Notes: a model not told the origin generated them from the letters alone. Positions 46,840 through 57,740 are shown, counted from the stretch's first letter. The stretch: 64,000 nt of DNA from Fragum whitleyi (GCA_948146395.1 OX411548.1:62577020-62641019); one strand, 5' to 3'. Program-made: numbers and translations.

Positions 46840-47235
46840 GTATGATCGATTTATATTTCATTGAGGGAACAACAAAAGCTATATTTTCACGAGAGTGTAA
46901 TATGGCTTTTGTTCTTCACGAAATGAAATATCAATCGATCTAACTCGAAAAACAAACGATTATTCTATTTCTTTAATGCAAAAATGAGACAAAATGTGAA
47001 ATTTCTAGGGCATTTTTTCATAAAGCGCGTCATTTTGCACGTAATTGCTATGCAGCGTTCATTGTGACGTCACTAATTTCGCCTCGCATAGATGCCGTCA
47101 GATAGGATAAAATTCACAAAAGAAGGATATCAGTTTTTGATTATTTCACTGCTTTTGCGGTGAGATTATCAAGTGGTAATCTACCGTTATTTCTCGATAA
47201 ACCACTGAAAAGCATTAAAGAAACATTGATAAATG
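46840..47235 (+). repeat. U-family dispersed repeat, copy 1
   Basis: AAAGCTATATTTTCACGAGA, CGAAATGAAATATCAATCGA, TGTGAAATTTCTAGGGCAT and TTTCACTGCTTTTGCGGTGA occur in the same order at 49268-49640. A partial reverse match lies at 53655-53745. Possibly a non-autonomous DNA element; ends not defined. Confidence 0.6.
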
Positions 47236-47819
47236 TTGGAAGAGGACTGTAGACAAGGAATCTTACATAACTGCCTCTTTTCCATAACACATTGAAAACA
47301 GCCAAATTATGTATATTGGCCAGATCTAAAGAACCTTTGATGGAAATTTCAAGAAAATCTTTTAGATATGAAGGATTTATGGTACAAGAATTTGAATACG
47401 ATTGACCCATTTTACTCGATGCAGAATAGTATTTCCAAAAAGCTACAATGTGTGCATGGTCAAATAATATATAGTGAGGAACAGCTCATAAAGAGTTTCA
47501 ATAAATTGCATCAAGAAATGTGGAATTTGTGTCTACTTGAAAGTTTGCCACCTAAATGCCTTTTTTTTCCATGACGCAGCATCATAATTTCAAAAAAAGC
47601 AAAGAAATAAGAGGAAGGTCGCTCTGCGGACCATTCCTGACAAAATTCATTCATTATAAATAGTAATTTCACAGAAATAAATTATTTCATTTTTCACTGC
47701 ATGTGATCATTTTTGGTGAATAAAGAACCCACAGAGTAGAACTAATTGAAAGAATCCGAGAAAAAATGTCCCAATGATCATTAATGCGAAATTGGTTGAT
47801 TTTGAACAGTTGTTGCAGG

Positions 47820-48400
47820 CACGAAGACTCCCGTAGAGCCCATTTCATCATTCCTATCAGAATTTGGCAAACAAATTTGAGAGAGCAAGTTCTAAGCATC
47901 ACGTTCCTATGACGTTTAGATGAGTTCCTAACAGTAGTTTAAAAGTAGAAGATATTTTTTAATATTTTATCATATGGGACGCGACAGCCAGCAAATTACA
48001 TGTCATCAGCTCGGTAAGAATTTTCTGAACAAATCTTAAAAAGCACGTTCTAAGCATCATTCCCGCGATATTTGGTAGATTTCTGCACAGAAGTTTCAGA
48101 GAAGAAGATTTTTTATATTTCACCATATGGGACCTTTTTCACTGCACGGAGAGATCATGTCATCAGCCCAATAATAACTCTATAAACAAATTTGAAAGCC
48201 CTTTTTTAAGCATCGTCCAAGTGGAGTTTGTCGAGTTTAAACAGTAGTTTCAGAAAAAAAAGATTTTCTATATTTCATCATATCGATGGCTCAGAAAACA
48301 TAAAGGGAATTACAACTGTTTCGCGCTGAGCCATCGATATGAGACCTCTTTTCAGCAACGCAGTAGCCAATACAGCCTCGACTTCCACCCATGAAAACAG
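47820..48400 (+). repeat. Degenerate ~155-bp tandem repeat
   Basis: Three units share AAGCACGTTCTAAGCATCA, AACAGTAGTTTCAGA and TTTCATCATATGGGACC-like blocks, and a related unit is at 55380-55530. The third unit here is interrupted by the P element 48279-48342. Confidence 0.6.
48279..48342. mobile_element. Palindromic mini-element P, copy 3 (shortened)
   Basis: ATATCGATGGCTCAG at left, GCGCTGAGCCATCGATAT at right; most of the left arm is deleted. Comparison with sister units (CACCATATGGGACC) shows that ATAT flanks both sides, a 4-bp duplication. Confidence 0.7.
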
Positions 48401-48743
48401 TCAATGGTAATAATATTAAGTTTGAAATATTCCCTAGTGGACATCTGTCTGTTTCATTGATGTGATGTCTCAGGGATCGAAACTGAGTAAACGATTATCG
48501 ATTCCATTTCTTTTGTGTGGGGAGGTGAGGGGGGAGTAAACCCACATTGAAATGATTTATTTCAAACGGGTAATTATTTCAAAGCAGGTTGTAACAAGCG
48601 TGAAGTACCGGAAGCTCTTTTAGACAAAAGGTTGGGTTTATTGTTTCGGGACATGTCCTCCAAACCCCCCCCCCCCCCCATTAATTTTGTCTTCAACGAG
48701 TACAACATGCCGCAACAGTTACGTCTACAAGGATTTATACTGA

Positions 48744-49173
48744 CAGTTAGTTACATCGTGAAATTGACTTTCATCTCATTTAAAACCATTCTAAATAAGC
48801 GTTACATGCATTTATTCCAAAACACTCACTCACACCACTCAAAACGTACCTAAATGACTAAAAATGAGTAAAAAAAATATAAAAATGTACTGCTTAATTC
48901 AAAATGAATATAAATAGTAAAGGATTGCTATTTCACTGATATGATTGACATGACATTGTAAGAAGAAATAGGAAGCTATTAATAGAACTTGTATGCATAT
49001 TTTATTAAAAGAGGGTAATAAATATAGCTTATTTTGTTCATACTGAACCAAATTAGCAATATTGGTTTACCTCCCTTGGACTTATCTCAAAACTCACTCC
49101 ACACTCTTTCAATATGATTCCAAAATCATTTCTAAATCATTCACCTTGTCAATTTCACGATGTTGTTAACCGT
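48744..49173. mobile_element. CAGTTAAC-family MITE
   Basis: CAGTTAGTTACATCGTGAAA to CACGATGTTGTTAACCG. All landmarks present, including AAGAGGGTAATAAATATAGC. Confidence 0.7.
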
Positions 49174-49267
49174 CACGTCATCATGGCGTGATATATAGCC
49201 AAAATGTGTATATATATGACCAAAATTTAGTTAATTCCGGGGAATCATTTAGACAAACATTTTTACT

Positions 49268-49640
49268 TAATTTTAAAGAAAGGCTATATTTTCACGAGTG
49301 GTGGCGCCACGAGTGAAAATATAGCTTTTGTTGTTGACGAAATGAAATACTAATCGATTCTACTCGAAAAACAAACGATTAAACTATTTCTTTATTGTAA
49401 AAATGAGACCGAATGTGAAATTTCTAGGACATATTTTCGTAAAGCGTACCGTTTTGCACGTGATTGCTATGCAACTTTCATTGTGTCGTCACTTATTTCG
49501 CCCTGCATAAATGACGACAGATAGGATGAAATGCACAAAAAAAAGTATATAAGTTTTTGATGATTTCACTGCTTTTGCGGTGATAATAATCTACCGTTAT
49601 TTCTCGAAAAACCTCTGAAAAGCACTAAAGAAATCAAAAT
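49268..49640 (+). repeat. U-family dispersed repeat, copy 2
   Basis: As at 46840. Here the start is a perfect palindrome: GGCTATATTTTCACGAGTGG, core TGGCGCCA, then the complement. Confidence 0.6.
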
Positions 49641-50201
49641 ACTCATGTGGCGAATGTTGTACTAGATTAAATCTTACTGTTAAAGCTAAACTCGTCGTAA
49701 GAAACCACAGCAACACAAAAACAATTCCTACATAGAACATTTTATTCAGTGGATAACTTATTTTGATCTTTTACATTATCTCTATTTTCCAAAAAAGACT
49801 ATTTAATCGAGGGGGTGCATTTTTTATTTGAACCAACACACAACACTATTACTTTTTTATAATAAAACATATTGTTTCCGCGGTAAGAAAATATGTCTTC
49901 CGAAATGTAAATACAAATTTTCTCTTACCTAAATAAGATACTCTTTTTCCTACTTCGCATAAAACTGAGCTCAAAATTGTAAAAATGGCGTATTGCCATG
50001 GACGCCATACGATATGGCAGCCTTCGAATTTGGGTGATATTTTAGATATCGTATGATTTTATTTTCTACGGCGTAAATAACGTATGCGTTTATCCGATGC
50101 CCGGACAGTTTTTTCCATAATCCTGTCAAAAAAATAATTGAGGAGCCTGTCAAGCGAACTCCGGGAAATCACGCGATACCCGCACGTAGGCCGTGCAATA
50201 G

Positions 50202-50583
50202 CATTCGGAACATCGCTCGGACTTTTCCGTAAACTGGAAAGTACCTCGGACGTAAGTGTAGTAATTTTGGCACCTGGTGGTATTTCGGTAAATACGCTTG
50301 TAGAAAATCACATTTTGTTAATTCTCTCCGATCGTCTTTGGAGATCGTTTGGGCATACTATGATTTAATGACAAAACGCAGTAAAACACTGCGTTTTGTT
50401 ATCAAATTATAATATGCCCACTTATATTCTTTCGTTGATTTTGTTTTATGCAATGTCATCTTTAGCGGGATCGTTGATGTTTGTGACGTCATACAAACCC
50501 GCGTGCGAAATGACGCGCTTTCATGGCTGCATCCTTATTATTCCCGAGGTCTATTTCGTAGAATCGCCGAGGGTTCCCGATTG
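50202..50583 (-). mobile_element. MULE-like MITE B, copy 4
   Basis: CATTCGGAACATCGCTCGGA to GAGGGTTCCCGATTG, with flanks GTGCAATAG (50193-50201) and GTGCAATAT (50584-50592), 9 bp with one mismatch. Confidence 0.8.
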
Positions 50584-51077
50584 GTGCAATATGCCATCTT
50601 AATCTACTGCAGAACGTACAGCCGCTAAACGGTTTCCGTACGTTGTCCGCACGGGGATCATGAGATGCGGTAAAGAAGTAGAAGCAAAACACCGCATCGA
50701 TGTCTGCGCGGAAACCTTGGTCAATGTAAAATGCCACATGAACACTTTAGCGTTCAGATTTTTTTTATTTATATTTGTTTATGGACGTACATACTCTAGG
50801 GTTAGTTCATGTGAGTTAATATTTGCAAATACTCGAATAGGGTTTTACGTCCGAGTCAAGAGCCTTCCAGCTATATACATTTCAATGAAATTACTCCAGA
50901 AGAATAGAAAAACACGTAATTTAATGGGTTTTATTTTTTTCGGACGAAAGAGGTTTGAATTAAAAACCCACTATGTACTATTTTTTGCGACGTAACGGTA
51001 TCGCTGCAAAGTCAAATACCGGTATTTGAAAATAAGTATCGAATGCTGATCAGAAATGTTGTCTTTTTTTCGATTGA

Positions 51078-51486
51078 TACAATTAACAACATCGTGAAAT
51101 CGACACGGTGAATGTTTTTGGAATCATTTTGGAATAAAATTATTTGAGTGCGATAGTGAAATTAAAGGGGGGGATCTTATATCGCTAATTATCTGTATAA
51201 ATTTTCCCCCTTTTAATAAAATACGCATACAAGTTCTGTAAAAAGCTTCATATTTCTCCAAGAACCAATCAGACGCTTATAATTTCATTTGTGTTAGTGA
51301 AATCGCGATTTTTTTACAAGCTATATTTATTTTGAATATGGTTGTTTATCTTATAATTCTATCAATTTTCGAGCGTATTTGCATGGCTTGAGTGGGTTTT
51401 TGGAATGAATGAAGGGAGCGCTGAGTGAGCGATTTAGAATGGTTTTGATTGAGATGAATGTCAATTTTACGATTTTATTTACTGTA
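51078..51486. mobile_element. CAGTTAAC-family MITE
   Basis: TACAATTAACAACATCGTGA to TTTATTTACTGTA with TA at both ends; GGGAGCGCTGAGTGAGCGAT in the right part. Confidence 0.7.
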
Positions 51487-51589
51487 TCAGTTTTTATGTT
51501 GAAGCATAAGCTTTAAAAAATATGGAGTGCTACCTCAAAAGAAGCAGAAATCTTTTTAATGTAAAATTGACAGATTTTTTCATTGAGCT

Positions 51590-51721
51590 ACACTCGAAAT
51601 AAATATAAATGGAAAAAATCGCGATTTCACTGACAAAACTCGCTCCACAACTCACTCAATTTCATTCCAAATTCATTCAAAAATCATTCATCTTGTCAAT
51701 TTCTCGATGTTTTTAACTGTA
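51590..51721. mobile_element. CAGTTAAC-family MITE, internally deleted
   Basis: Jumps from GAAAAAATCGCGATTTCACT directly to CAAAACTCGCTCCACA, losing the palindromic centre, and ends TTCTCGATGTTTTTAACTGTA. Confidence 0.6.
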
Positions 51722-51998
51722 CGTTTCTCACCGCTTATCGGTCCAAAAAGAAAAAAAAAGTTGTATCCATGTTAAGTTTAAGCGTTGGGATCCAGAAAGT
51801 GGCATATATGGTGTATTTCGAAAATTTATAGAAGAACAAATTATTGTTCTTTATAAAAAAAAAAGACAAACAAAGAAAAGGGTGAAATTATAGTTCTGTC
51901 CAAAATCTACTTTCATAAAGCGATACATGTTTTATTCATAGAGAACATTTGTTTATTTTTACGAAATGATGAACATAAAAAAAACGAAAATAATTTAC

Positions 51999-52055
51999 CT
52001 GTAGACTGACAATTGCAATCAAGACAAAGAAACTTATCTCGCCAAAATGACTCAT
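51999..52055 (-). CDS. Exon 1: signal peptide of secreted PAN-domain protein
   Basis: The ATG at 52055 opens 19 codons reading MSHFGEISFFVLIAIVSLQ, a short polar start followed by a hydrophobic run typical of a eukaryotic signal peptide. The exon ends at CAG|GTAAAT, a good donor, in phase 0. A TATA box sits about 80 bp upstream. The exon was chosen for these three linked signals. It cannot join exon 2 directly without a frame change, so an intermediate exon is implied. Alternatively this is the first exon of a separate transcript. Confidence 0.55.
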
Positions 52056-52133
52056 CTCTGTATTTGAATAGTATTGAAGCTTCGTCTTCAACTATGCAAA
52101 GAGCTCTGATGCGCTGATGATTTGAATCTATAG

Positions 52134-52140
52134 TTATAAA
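52134..52140 (-). promoter_or_regulatory. TATA box of the PAN-domain gene
   Basis: On the minus strand the sequence reads TTTATAA, about 80 bp before the ATG of the signal-peptide exon. TCAG-type initiator-like sequences lie 20-30 bp downstream (about 52105-52118). The spacing fits a TATA-driven start, but the transcription start is inferred. A 418-bp repeat (52208-52625) ends about 70 bp further upstream. Confidence 0.5.
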
Positions 52141-52207
52141 TATCTCCGGTTAATTAAACGGCGCTATACCTGCTGTTACACTGGGGGAGGAGTCTAAACG
52201 TGGCGTG

Positions 52208-52625
52208 AAAGCCCCTGTCTTCGTTTAGAGTAGAAAAAAATCGCTATTCTGTGATTTTTTTTCAAATATTATCCTTGATAAAGTCTTAAGAAAGATGCGT
52301 TACATCAAAATACCAATCATTCGACAAACGGCGGCTTTTTCGGGAAAAGCATGTTCTGCCGTATACAGTAAACATGTAAATGAGGTCACGCGAAGTACGG
52401 TAATGCACTCTATTCTTATAGGAGTCCGAAATGTTGGGGATCATAAATATTCATCATGTCAGGCCTATATTTAGATCGTCGCGTCATAATCATTTGCATT
52501 ACCGAATATTGAAACGACCAATTCTAGCTTATCTTTGAGATTAAAAGTTGAGTTTTTGTATACAAAGTCGTTTAAGATCATTTTCTTGCGTTTCGTAAAT
52601 GTTCACGAACACAGACGGGGACTTT
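52208..52625 (+). mobile_element. R-family TIR element next to the PAN gene promoter
   Basis: AAAGCCCCTGTCTTCGTTTA opposes GAACACAGACGGGGACTTT. 418 bp. It ends 68 bp from the TATA box of the minus-strand gene. It carries TAATCATTTGCATTACCG (octamer-like) and CATAAATATTCATCATG. Confidence 0.7.
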
Positions 52626-53330
52626 AAATTAATGTCAGCGACTCAAGCAGAAAAAATGTCGTTAACCGAAGAAAATCCCCTCTTAACATGATCTTCATTA
52701 CCGTTTTTTTTTTTTTTTTTTTTTATGACAGAATCCCCTTTGTCAATATGTTTGGGCGGACATGAGTCCCTCTATCTATTTCAAAGGGCAAACATAAACC
52801 CTCATCACCATTTTCACCGGACGGACAATATGTCCTAAATCAAAAATTCAGTCATACAGGCCCATTCAGTTGAGCGCTCGACCCTAAACCTTGAGAGGAA
52901 GGATGCAAACTCAGGGCTGGTCAACTGACAATCCAACTGTCTTTTTGGTGGTACGTTAAGCCGAGCCCCTTGTGCCTGTGTGGCTTCTCGGTGCGACTAT
53001 TGCTACTACTATTCCGGTTAACTTAGACAAAAGTAAAAACTAAATGCTAGAGAAAAATCTAGATATACAATATGAAAGATAGTAGAAAATTTAATATGTA
53101 ACCCGTCATAAGGACTATCTGGGAATTCCGTAAAATAAATGATGGAAAACGAGATTGGTTCTAGAAGAGGTGACCAGAGGTCACATTCAAAGTTTCTTTT
53201 AAGGGGTTTGTTGAATGATCAGCCGGAACCAAGAAAAATACCAAAATGTGAAAAGCTTTGAACCTAGCCAGTCTATGCAACCCGCAAAGTCTGACCAAGC
53301 TCAACACTTTACGCGCTACAAAGATGACCA
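52626..53330. other. Spacer upstream of the PAN gene, nothing recognised
   Basis: Poly-T at 52707 and chance frames. No coding or repeat signal beyond a short D-like block near 53265-53310. Confidence 0.3.
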
Positions 53331-53604
53331 AGGGCGTAGCTCCAATTACGCACATTAGGCAGGTGCGTAAGAAAAATAAAACCCCCTTCGAAAAATGTCG
53401 TTGATGAATGATCATAACATCGAAACTACAGCTTATTTAAGCTGTAGTTACGATGTTTTGATTATTCACCAACACCAAAATCACAAAAAAGGGAGCAAAC
53501 GGAGGGCATTCATCATTTGTCACAGTCCACATATCGCTTTATCCTATATATTCTTTGGTTGTCGCCGTCTGAGTGCGTATAATTCTCAAAGTCCTAGATA
53601 CGCC
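53331..53604 (+). mobile_element. Q-family MITE, copy 3
   Basis: GGGCGTAGCTCCAATTACGC to GTCCTAGATACGCC, with a perfect central palindrome ACTACAGCTTATTTAAGCTG TAGT. Confidence 0.75.
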
Positions 53605-53864
53605 TATGATGACCCCTTTTCGCTTGAGGGGTCACATAAGTAAAAGAAAGGCTGTCATTTCTTTAATGCTTTTCGGTGGAAGATCGAGCAATAACGTTAG
53701 ATTATCATTTGATAAACTCACCGCTAATCGATCTTACACTGAAACAAACGATAAGCCTCCATTGTTTGCACCATGCAAAAAGTATTAGTAGTTTTTTTTC
53801 TTTCTTTCTTAAGTTATCTATTTAATCATTTTTCCAAATCTGTAATTCTTTTATTGACATAGGC

Positions 53865-54286
53865 TACAGTAAAAAAAACATCGTAAAATTGACTCTCATT
53901 CCGATCAAAACCATTCTATATCGTTCACTCAGCGCTCCATTCAATCATTCCTAACACTCGCTCGAAGCGATCAGAACACTCCATAATCTTTAGAAAACAT
54001 TTCGAAATCGGCCAAGACGATCAACATAGATGAAATTATTCTACGATTTTATTTGCTGGTGTGGATTTAAAAATGCTTGATTGGTCGATGAAGACACATA
54101 GAAAATTACGTATATCTTATTACAGGGAGATAATAAATACAGCTAATTTTGTTGAACAAACTTAGCGACATTGGTTCCTCTTGAATTTCACTCAAAACTC
54201 GCTCCACATACTCATTCAAATTCATTCCAAAAACATTCCAAAATCATTTATCTTGTCAATTTCACGATGTTTTTTTTTTTACTGTA
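53865..54286. mobile_element. CAGTTAAC-family MITE
   Basis: TACAGTAAAAAAAACATCGT to a right end with a T-run expansion, ACTGTA. TA on both sides. Confidence 0.7.
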
Positions 54287-54297
54287 TACTGATCACT

Positions 54298-54878
54298 ATT
54301 GCGTAATTAGACTATGGTAAATTAACAAGAGGCCTAGGAGGGCCATTATCGTACCACTGGAATTTTATGCATAACAGATTTATGAAAAATCAACAAGAAA
54401 TTGCATTAAAAATATTCAGCCAGGATGATCAATTTTCAACCAGTTAATCACCCTCCTCTTTAAATGACGCAGTATCATATAACCAAAGTACAGAAAGAGC
54501 TGATGGCACATGTCACAAGAATCATATATATGAAGTTTAGTTTATTTCTGACCAGTTGTTTCAAAGACGAAGAGTTTTTATTTCATTATTGCGTAATTAG
54601 ACTATGGTAAATTAACAAGAGGCCTAGGAGGGCCATTATCGTACCACTGGAATTTTATGCATAACAGATTTATGAAAAATCAACAAGAAATTGCATTAAA
54701 CATATTCAGCCAGGATGATCAATTTTCAACCAGATAATCACCCTCCTCTTTAAATGACGCAGTATCATATAACCAAAGTACAGAATGAGCTGATGGCACA
54801 TGTCACAAGAATCATATATATGAAGTTTAGTTTATTTCTGACCAGTTGTTTCAAAGACGAAGAGTTTTTATTTCATTA
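54298..54878 (+). repeat. Recent 290-bp tandem duplication
   Basis: ATTGCGTAATTAGACTATGG begins at 54298 and again at 54588. The copies differ at only about three positions. It lies directly between two CAGTTAAC MITEs (ending 54286 and starting 54927). Confidence 0.9.
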
Positions 54879-54926
54879 TAAAGAACCACTTTACAATGAC
54901 GTGACATCTAGAGGATCCCTTATTAA

Positions 54927-55351
54927 TACAGTTAACAACAATGTGAAATTGACAAGGTGAATAATTTTAAAATGATTTAGGAATGAAATTGAATGAGTGT
55001 GTGGGGCGAGTTTTGAGTGAAAAAATGGGAGGTAATCAAATATCGCAAATTTTGTTCAGGATTAACAAAATTAGCGATATTTATTACCTCCCTTAAAAAT
55101 ATGCACAGAATTTGTATTAATAGCCTCTTATTTCTTCAAGAACCTATTAGACGCTTACAATGTGAATCTTGTCAGTGAAATTGAGATTTTTTTCTCTTTA
55201 TATTCATTTTGAATTTAGCGTTTGATTTTATCTTTTTTGGTTATTTTGAGCGTTTTTGAGCGATTTGAGTGAGTGTTTGGAATGAATTAATGGAGCGCTG
55301 AGCGAGCGATTAAGAATGATTTTGATTGAGACGAATATCAATTTCACTGTA
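54927..55351. mobile_element. CAGTTAAC-family MITE
   Basis: TACAGTTAACAACAATGTGA (near-consensus end) to CAATTTCACTGTA, where the right terminus has lost about 11 bp. Palindrome GCAAATTTTGTTCAGGATTA centre. Confidence 0.75.
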
Positions 55352-55531
55352 GCGTAATCATAATTAAACAGATAACCTGAAAAAGAAATTTCTTAAGGAT
55401 CATTCATGTGACGTTTGTTTGAATTCGGAACAGTAGTTAACATGTGAGAGGGATGATGCTATATTTCATCACACGTGGCCATTTTTCATTGGCGCAACAG
55501 GCCGCTTATAAGTCATTAGCCTGATCAGATT

Positions 55532-55694
55532 TTAAGGTAGTAGACCCGTAATAGTTTTGCAACAAAAGGAGTAATGATCTTTAACAGTGTTAACCGAGGT
55601 TTCCTAATGATTTTCATTAGGAAACCTCGGTCAACATTGTGAAAGGTCATAGGGTCCAAAATGTTGCGGAACTATTATGGTTCCACTACCTTAA
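55532..55694. mobile_element. TTAA-flanked hairpin MITE W, copy 2
   Basis: 163 bp, TTAAGGTAGTAGACCCGTAA to GGTTCCACTACCTTAA; core GGTTTCCTAATGATTTTCAT TAGGAAACC. It interrupts a unit of the 155-bp degenerate repeat family. Confidence 0.75.
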
Positions 55695-55864
55695 CAAAAT
55701 ACTCTGAAAGCGCTTTACCTAATCATTATTCGTGAACAGTTTTGTTGAATTCCGCGATCCAACATTAGTTACTTATAAGGTGCGCATTTTTCTTTCAAAA
55801 ACTAATGAATCTTTTGATATAATTCATGTAAAATGAAAGACACAAATTTACCATACATTCCATA

Positions 55865-56677
55865 TGAGCCTGTGCGTGACATTTCCAACAATTTCGCACG
55901 TGCGCAAAGCAAAGCTCCTGACCAGCCTGTGCAACCGAACGGTCTGACCGGTTTCTTCACTATGTACTATGTATATACACTACTCAAAATTTCTAAGCGG
56001 CCACCTTTCTTTCTCCATTTTCCACGCATTTTTCTCTTTTATTTTGAAATGTCATCTTTGTCATTCAGCCATCATCCTATCCAATTGATTTGTAAAATCA
56101 TGCATCAGTTAGTCCTAAAGACGGAATTAAATACATGTACCCTCAAATTCAAAAGTCACAAAAATGACAATTTTTCGACAAATTTGAATTTTTCGACAAA
56201 TGAAAAACGCAAATCCTATCAATTTTTGGTACTGATTTCAGTGGAACAACGTCTGAGGACTTCTAAAAATAATAAGAAATGCCACAACTTTGTTACCAAT
56301 CCTTCCCTAACAAAAAATGTCAAAAATACCCCACCCACCAATGTTAAGTTTGAAATCGAGGGTACTCCTATTTTCGTGTAATTTTTAAACGTTTCTTGTT
56401 GAACTATTTCACTGATTTTTGTCTTGTTGACTTCATAAATGATTCGGCTGCATTATTTTGGCAAAAACGGGATGAAACTATGCGGCATTTATAACATATA
56501 ACCAAAAAGACAAGTGGCCGCTTAGTAGTTTTGAGGAGTGTAGATAAGGTCTAAATCGCCATTCGGGGGGAGGGGGGGTCAGTTTATTATTTGTTGGCAT
56601 TCTTTGATTGTTTAGGCTGCAAAATATATGTCCATTGCGTACTCATGAAATTGTTGGAAATGTCACGCGCAGGCTCA
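55865..56677. mobile_element. MITE D copy with a nested TIR element
   Basis: TGAGCCTGTGCGTGACATTT and AAATGTCACGCGCAGGCTCA are perfect 20-bp-class TIRs, with TA outside both ends. It is 813 bp, but without the insert (55978-56540) about 248 bp, the family size. Confidence 0.8.
55978..56540. mobile_element. Nested TIR element (CACTACTCAAAA ends)
   Basis: CACTACTCAAAATTTCTAAG and CTTAGTAGTTTTGAGGAGTG are inverted, with TA duplicated outside, as in Tc1/mariner. 563 bp. A frame of about 110 residues inside has no transposase motif. Confidence 0.75.
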
Positions 56678-57064
56678 TATAGTTTTCAAACATCGAAAAG
56701 CTTTGAACTCCTGAGATTCAGTCGAATCTACTCCATGATTTACTGCAAAACAATCTTCCGATAGTCAATGACATTTTTCCCCTTAACAAACGAATCTTCG
56801 CTAAGAAAAAGAATCGACATAAAACCGAGTCCTTTTCAAACCTGTGCCAAATTTAAAGAACATTTCTTCAGAAGTTTTACAGCTTGCGAGTAACCTATAA
56901 TTTTTTCATGCTACCCGTAGTTTGTGTACCATTAAAGACGTCATTTAATATCAAACGCGGCGTCTTTAACATTTACTGTGCATGACGTTAGAAAGATAAC
57001 TGTCGAACGAAAATATTTTTTTGTCGCTTTATTACGAATTCAAATAACATGGACACTTTCCTTT

Positions 57065-57740
57065 ATCGAAAAGGCATTTACCATTTCTATATTGATAGCC
57101 AAATTGTGAAAAACGTCACCAGGATAAAATTATTGTCTGGCTGTCTCGATAGCCAGTGGTATTTATAATTAGACCACGCTTGCAGCGAATCGACCAATCA
57201 GAGAACATTATTTCAAAAGTATATATCAAAGATACAACCTCGAGCTGTGAAATTACAGATATACGATGGTAGTGTGTCGTGCACGTGAATCTCGACAGGT
57301 TTTGCGTGCCGAGTCATTGCAAAAGATAACGAACATTTTATATGAATGCTTTTTCGAAAAAGCTTTCTACTGTGGAAAAACGCAAAAGATCTGAAATAAG
57401 AAGCGAAAATAGTTTTATAAGTAATTTCAGCGTAATAACACATAGTTACAGAAATACAACAGCGAGTTTTATCCTTTTTTCAATGCTAAGAGGTTTGAGA
57501 AAAAATACAGACAATGTTAGAAAAGCGTGGTCTAAGTCAGACAGAAAATCTCGTGCCGCTCGAGGTTGTATCTTTGATATATACTTTTGAAATATTGTTC
57601 TCTGATTGGTCGATTCGCTTCAAGCGTGGTCTAATTATAAATACCACTGGCTATCGAGACAGTCAGACAATAATTTCATCTTGGTGACGTTTTTTCACAA
57701 TTTGGCAATCAATATAGAAATGGTAAATGCCTTTTCGATA
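57065..57740. mobile_element. Element with 180-bp inverted repeats
   Basis: Left arm 57065-57244 and right arm 57558-57740 are about 90 percent complementary (TATCGAAAAGGCATTTACCA at the outer edge, TACAACCTCGAGC at the inner edge). The 313-bp loop has a frame 57342-57590 rich in Lys/Arg/Ser with no recognised domain. Each arm carries CGACCAATCAGAGAAC. No clear target duplication. Long-TIR foldback-type element. Confidence 0.7.

Larger units (their letters stand above)
33847..52140 (-). other. Gene locus: secreted Cys-rich PAN-domain protein (partial model)
   Basis: Spans TATA box, signal-peptide exon, small Cys-rich exons, terminal PAN exon and polyadenylation signal, all on the minus strand. 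Seen directly: GT-AG borders with good polypyrimidine tracts, and in-frame phase-1 junctions exon 2 to 3 (Gly), 3 to 4 (Glu) and 4 to terminal (Asp, if the inner donor of exon 4 is used). Symmetric phase-1 exons are characteristic of shuffled extracellular modules in animals. Inference: a small secreted or extracellular protein. The exon 1 donor is phase 0 but exon 2 starts in phase 1, so one or more exons between 42781 and 51998 are missing from this model; I looked and found none convincing. Introns are mostly dispersed repeats. Ligand and function unknown. Confidence 0.6.

Noticed and set aside
47141..47574. Frames of 89 (minus) and 68 (plus) residues between repeats
   Set aside because: Partly covered by the U-family repeat; no domain or splice support.
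55833..56381. 182-residue open frame, the longest in the window
   Set aside because: It crosses the boundary of two nested transposons (55865 and 55978) and has no domain or splice context.
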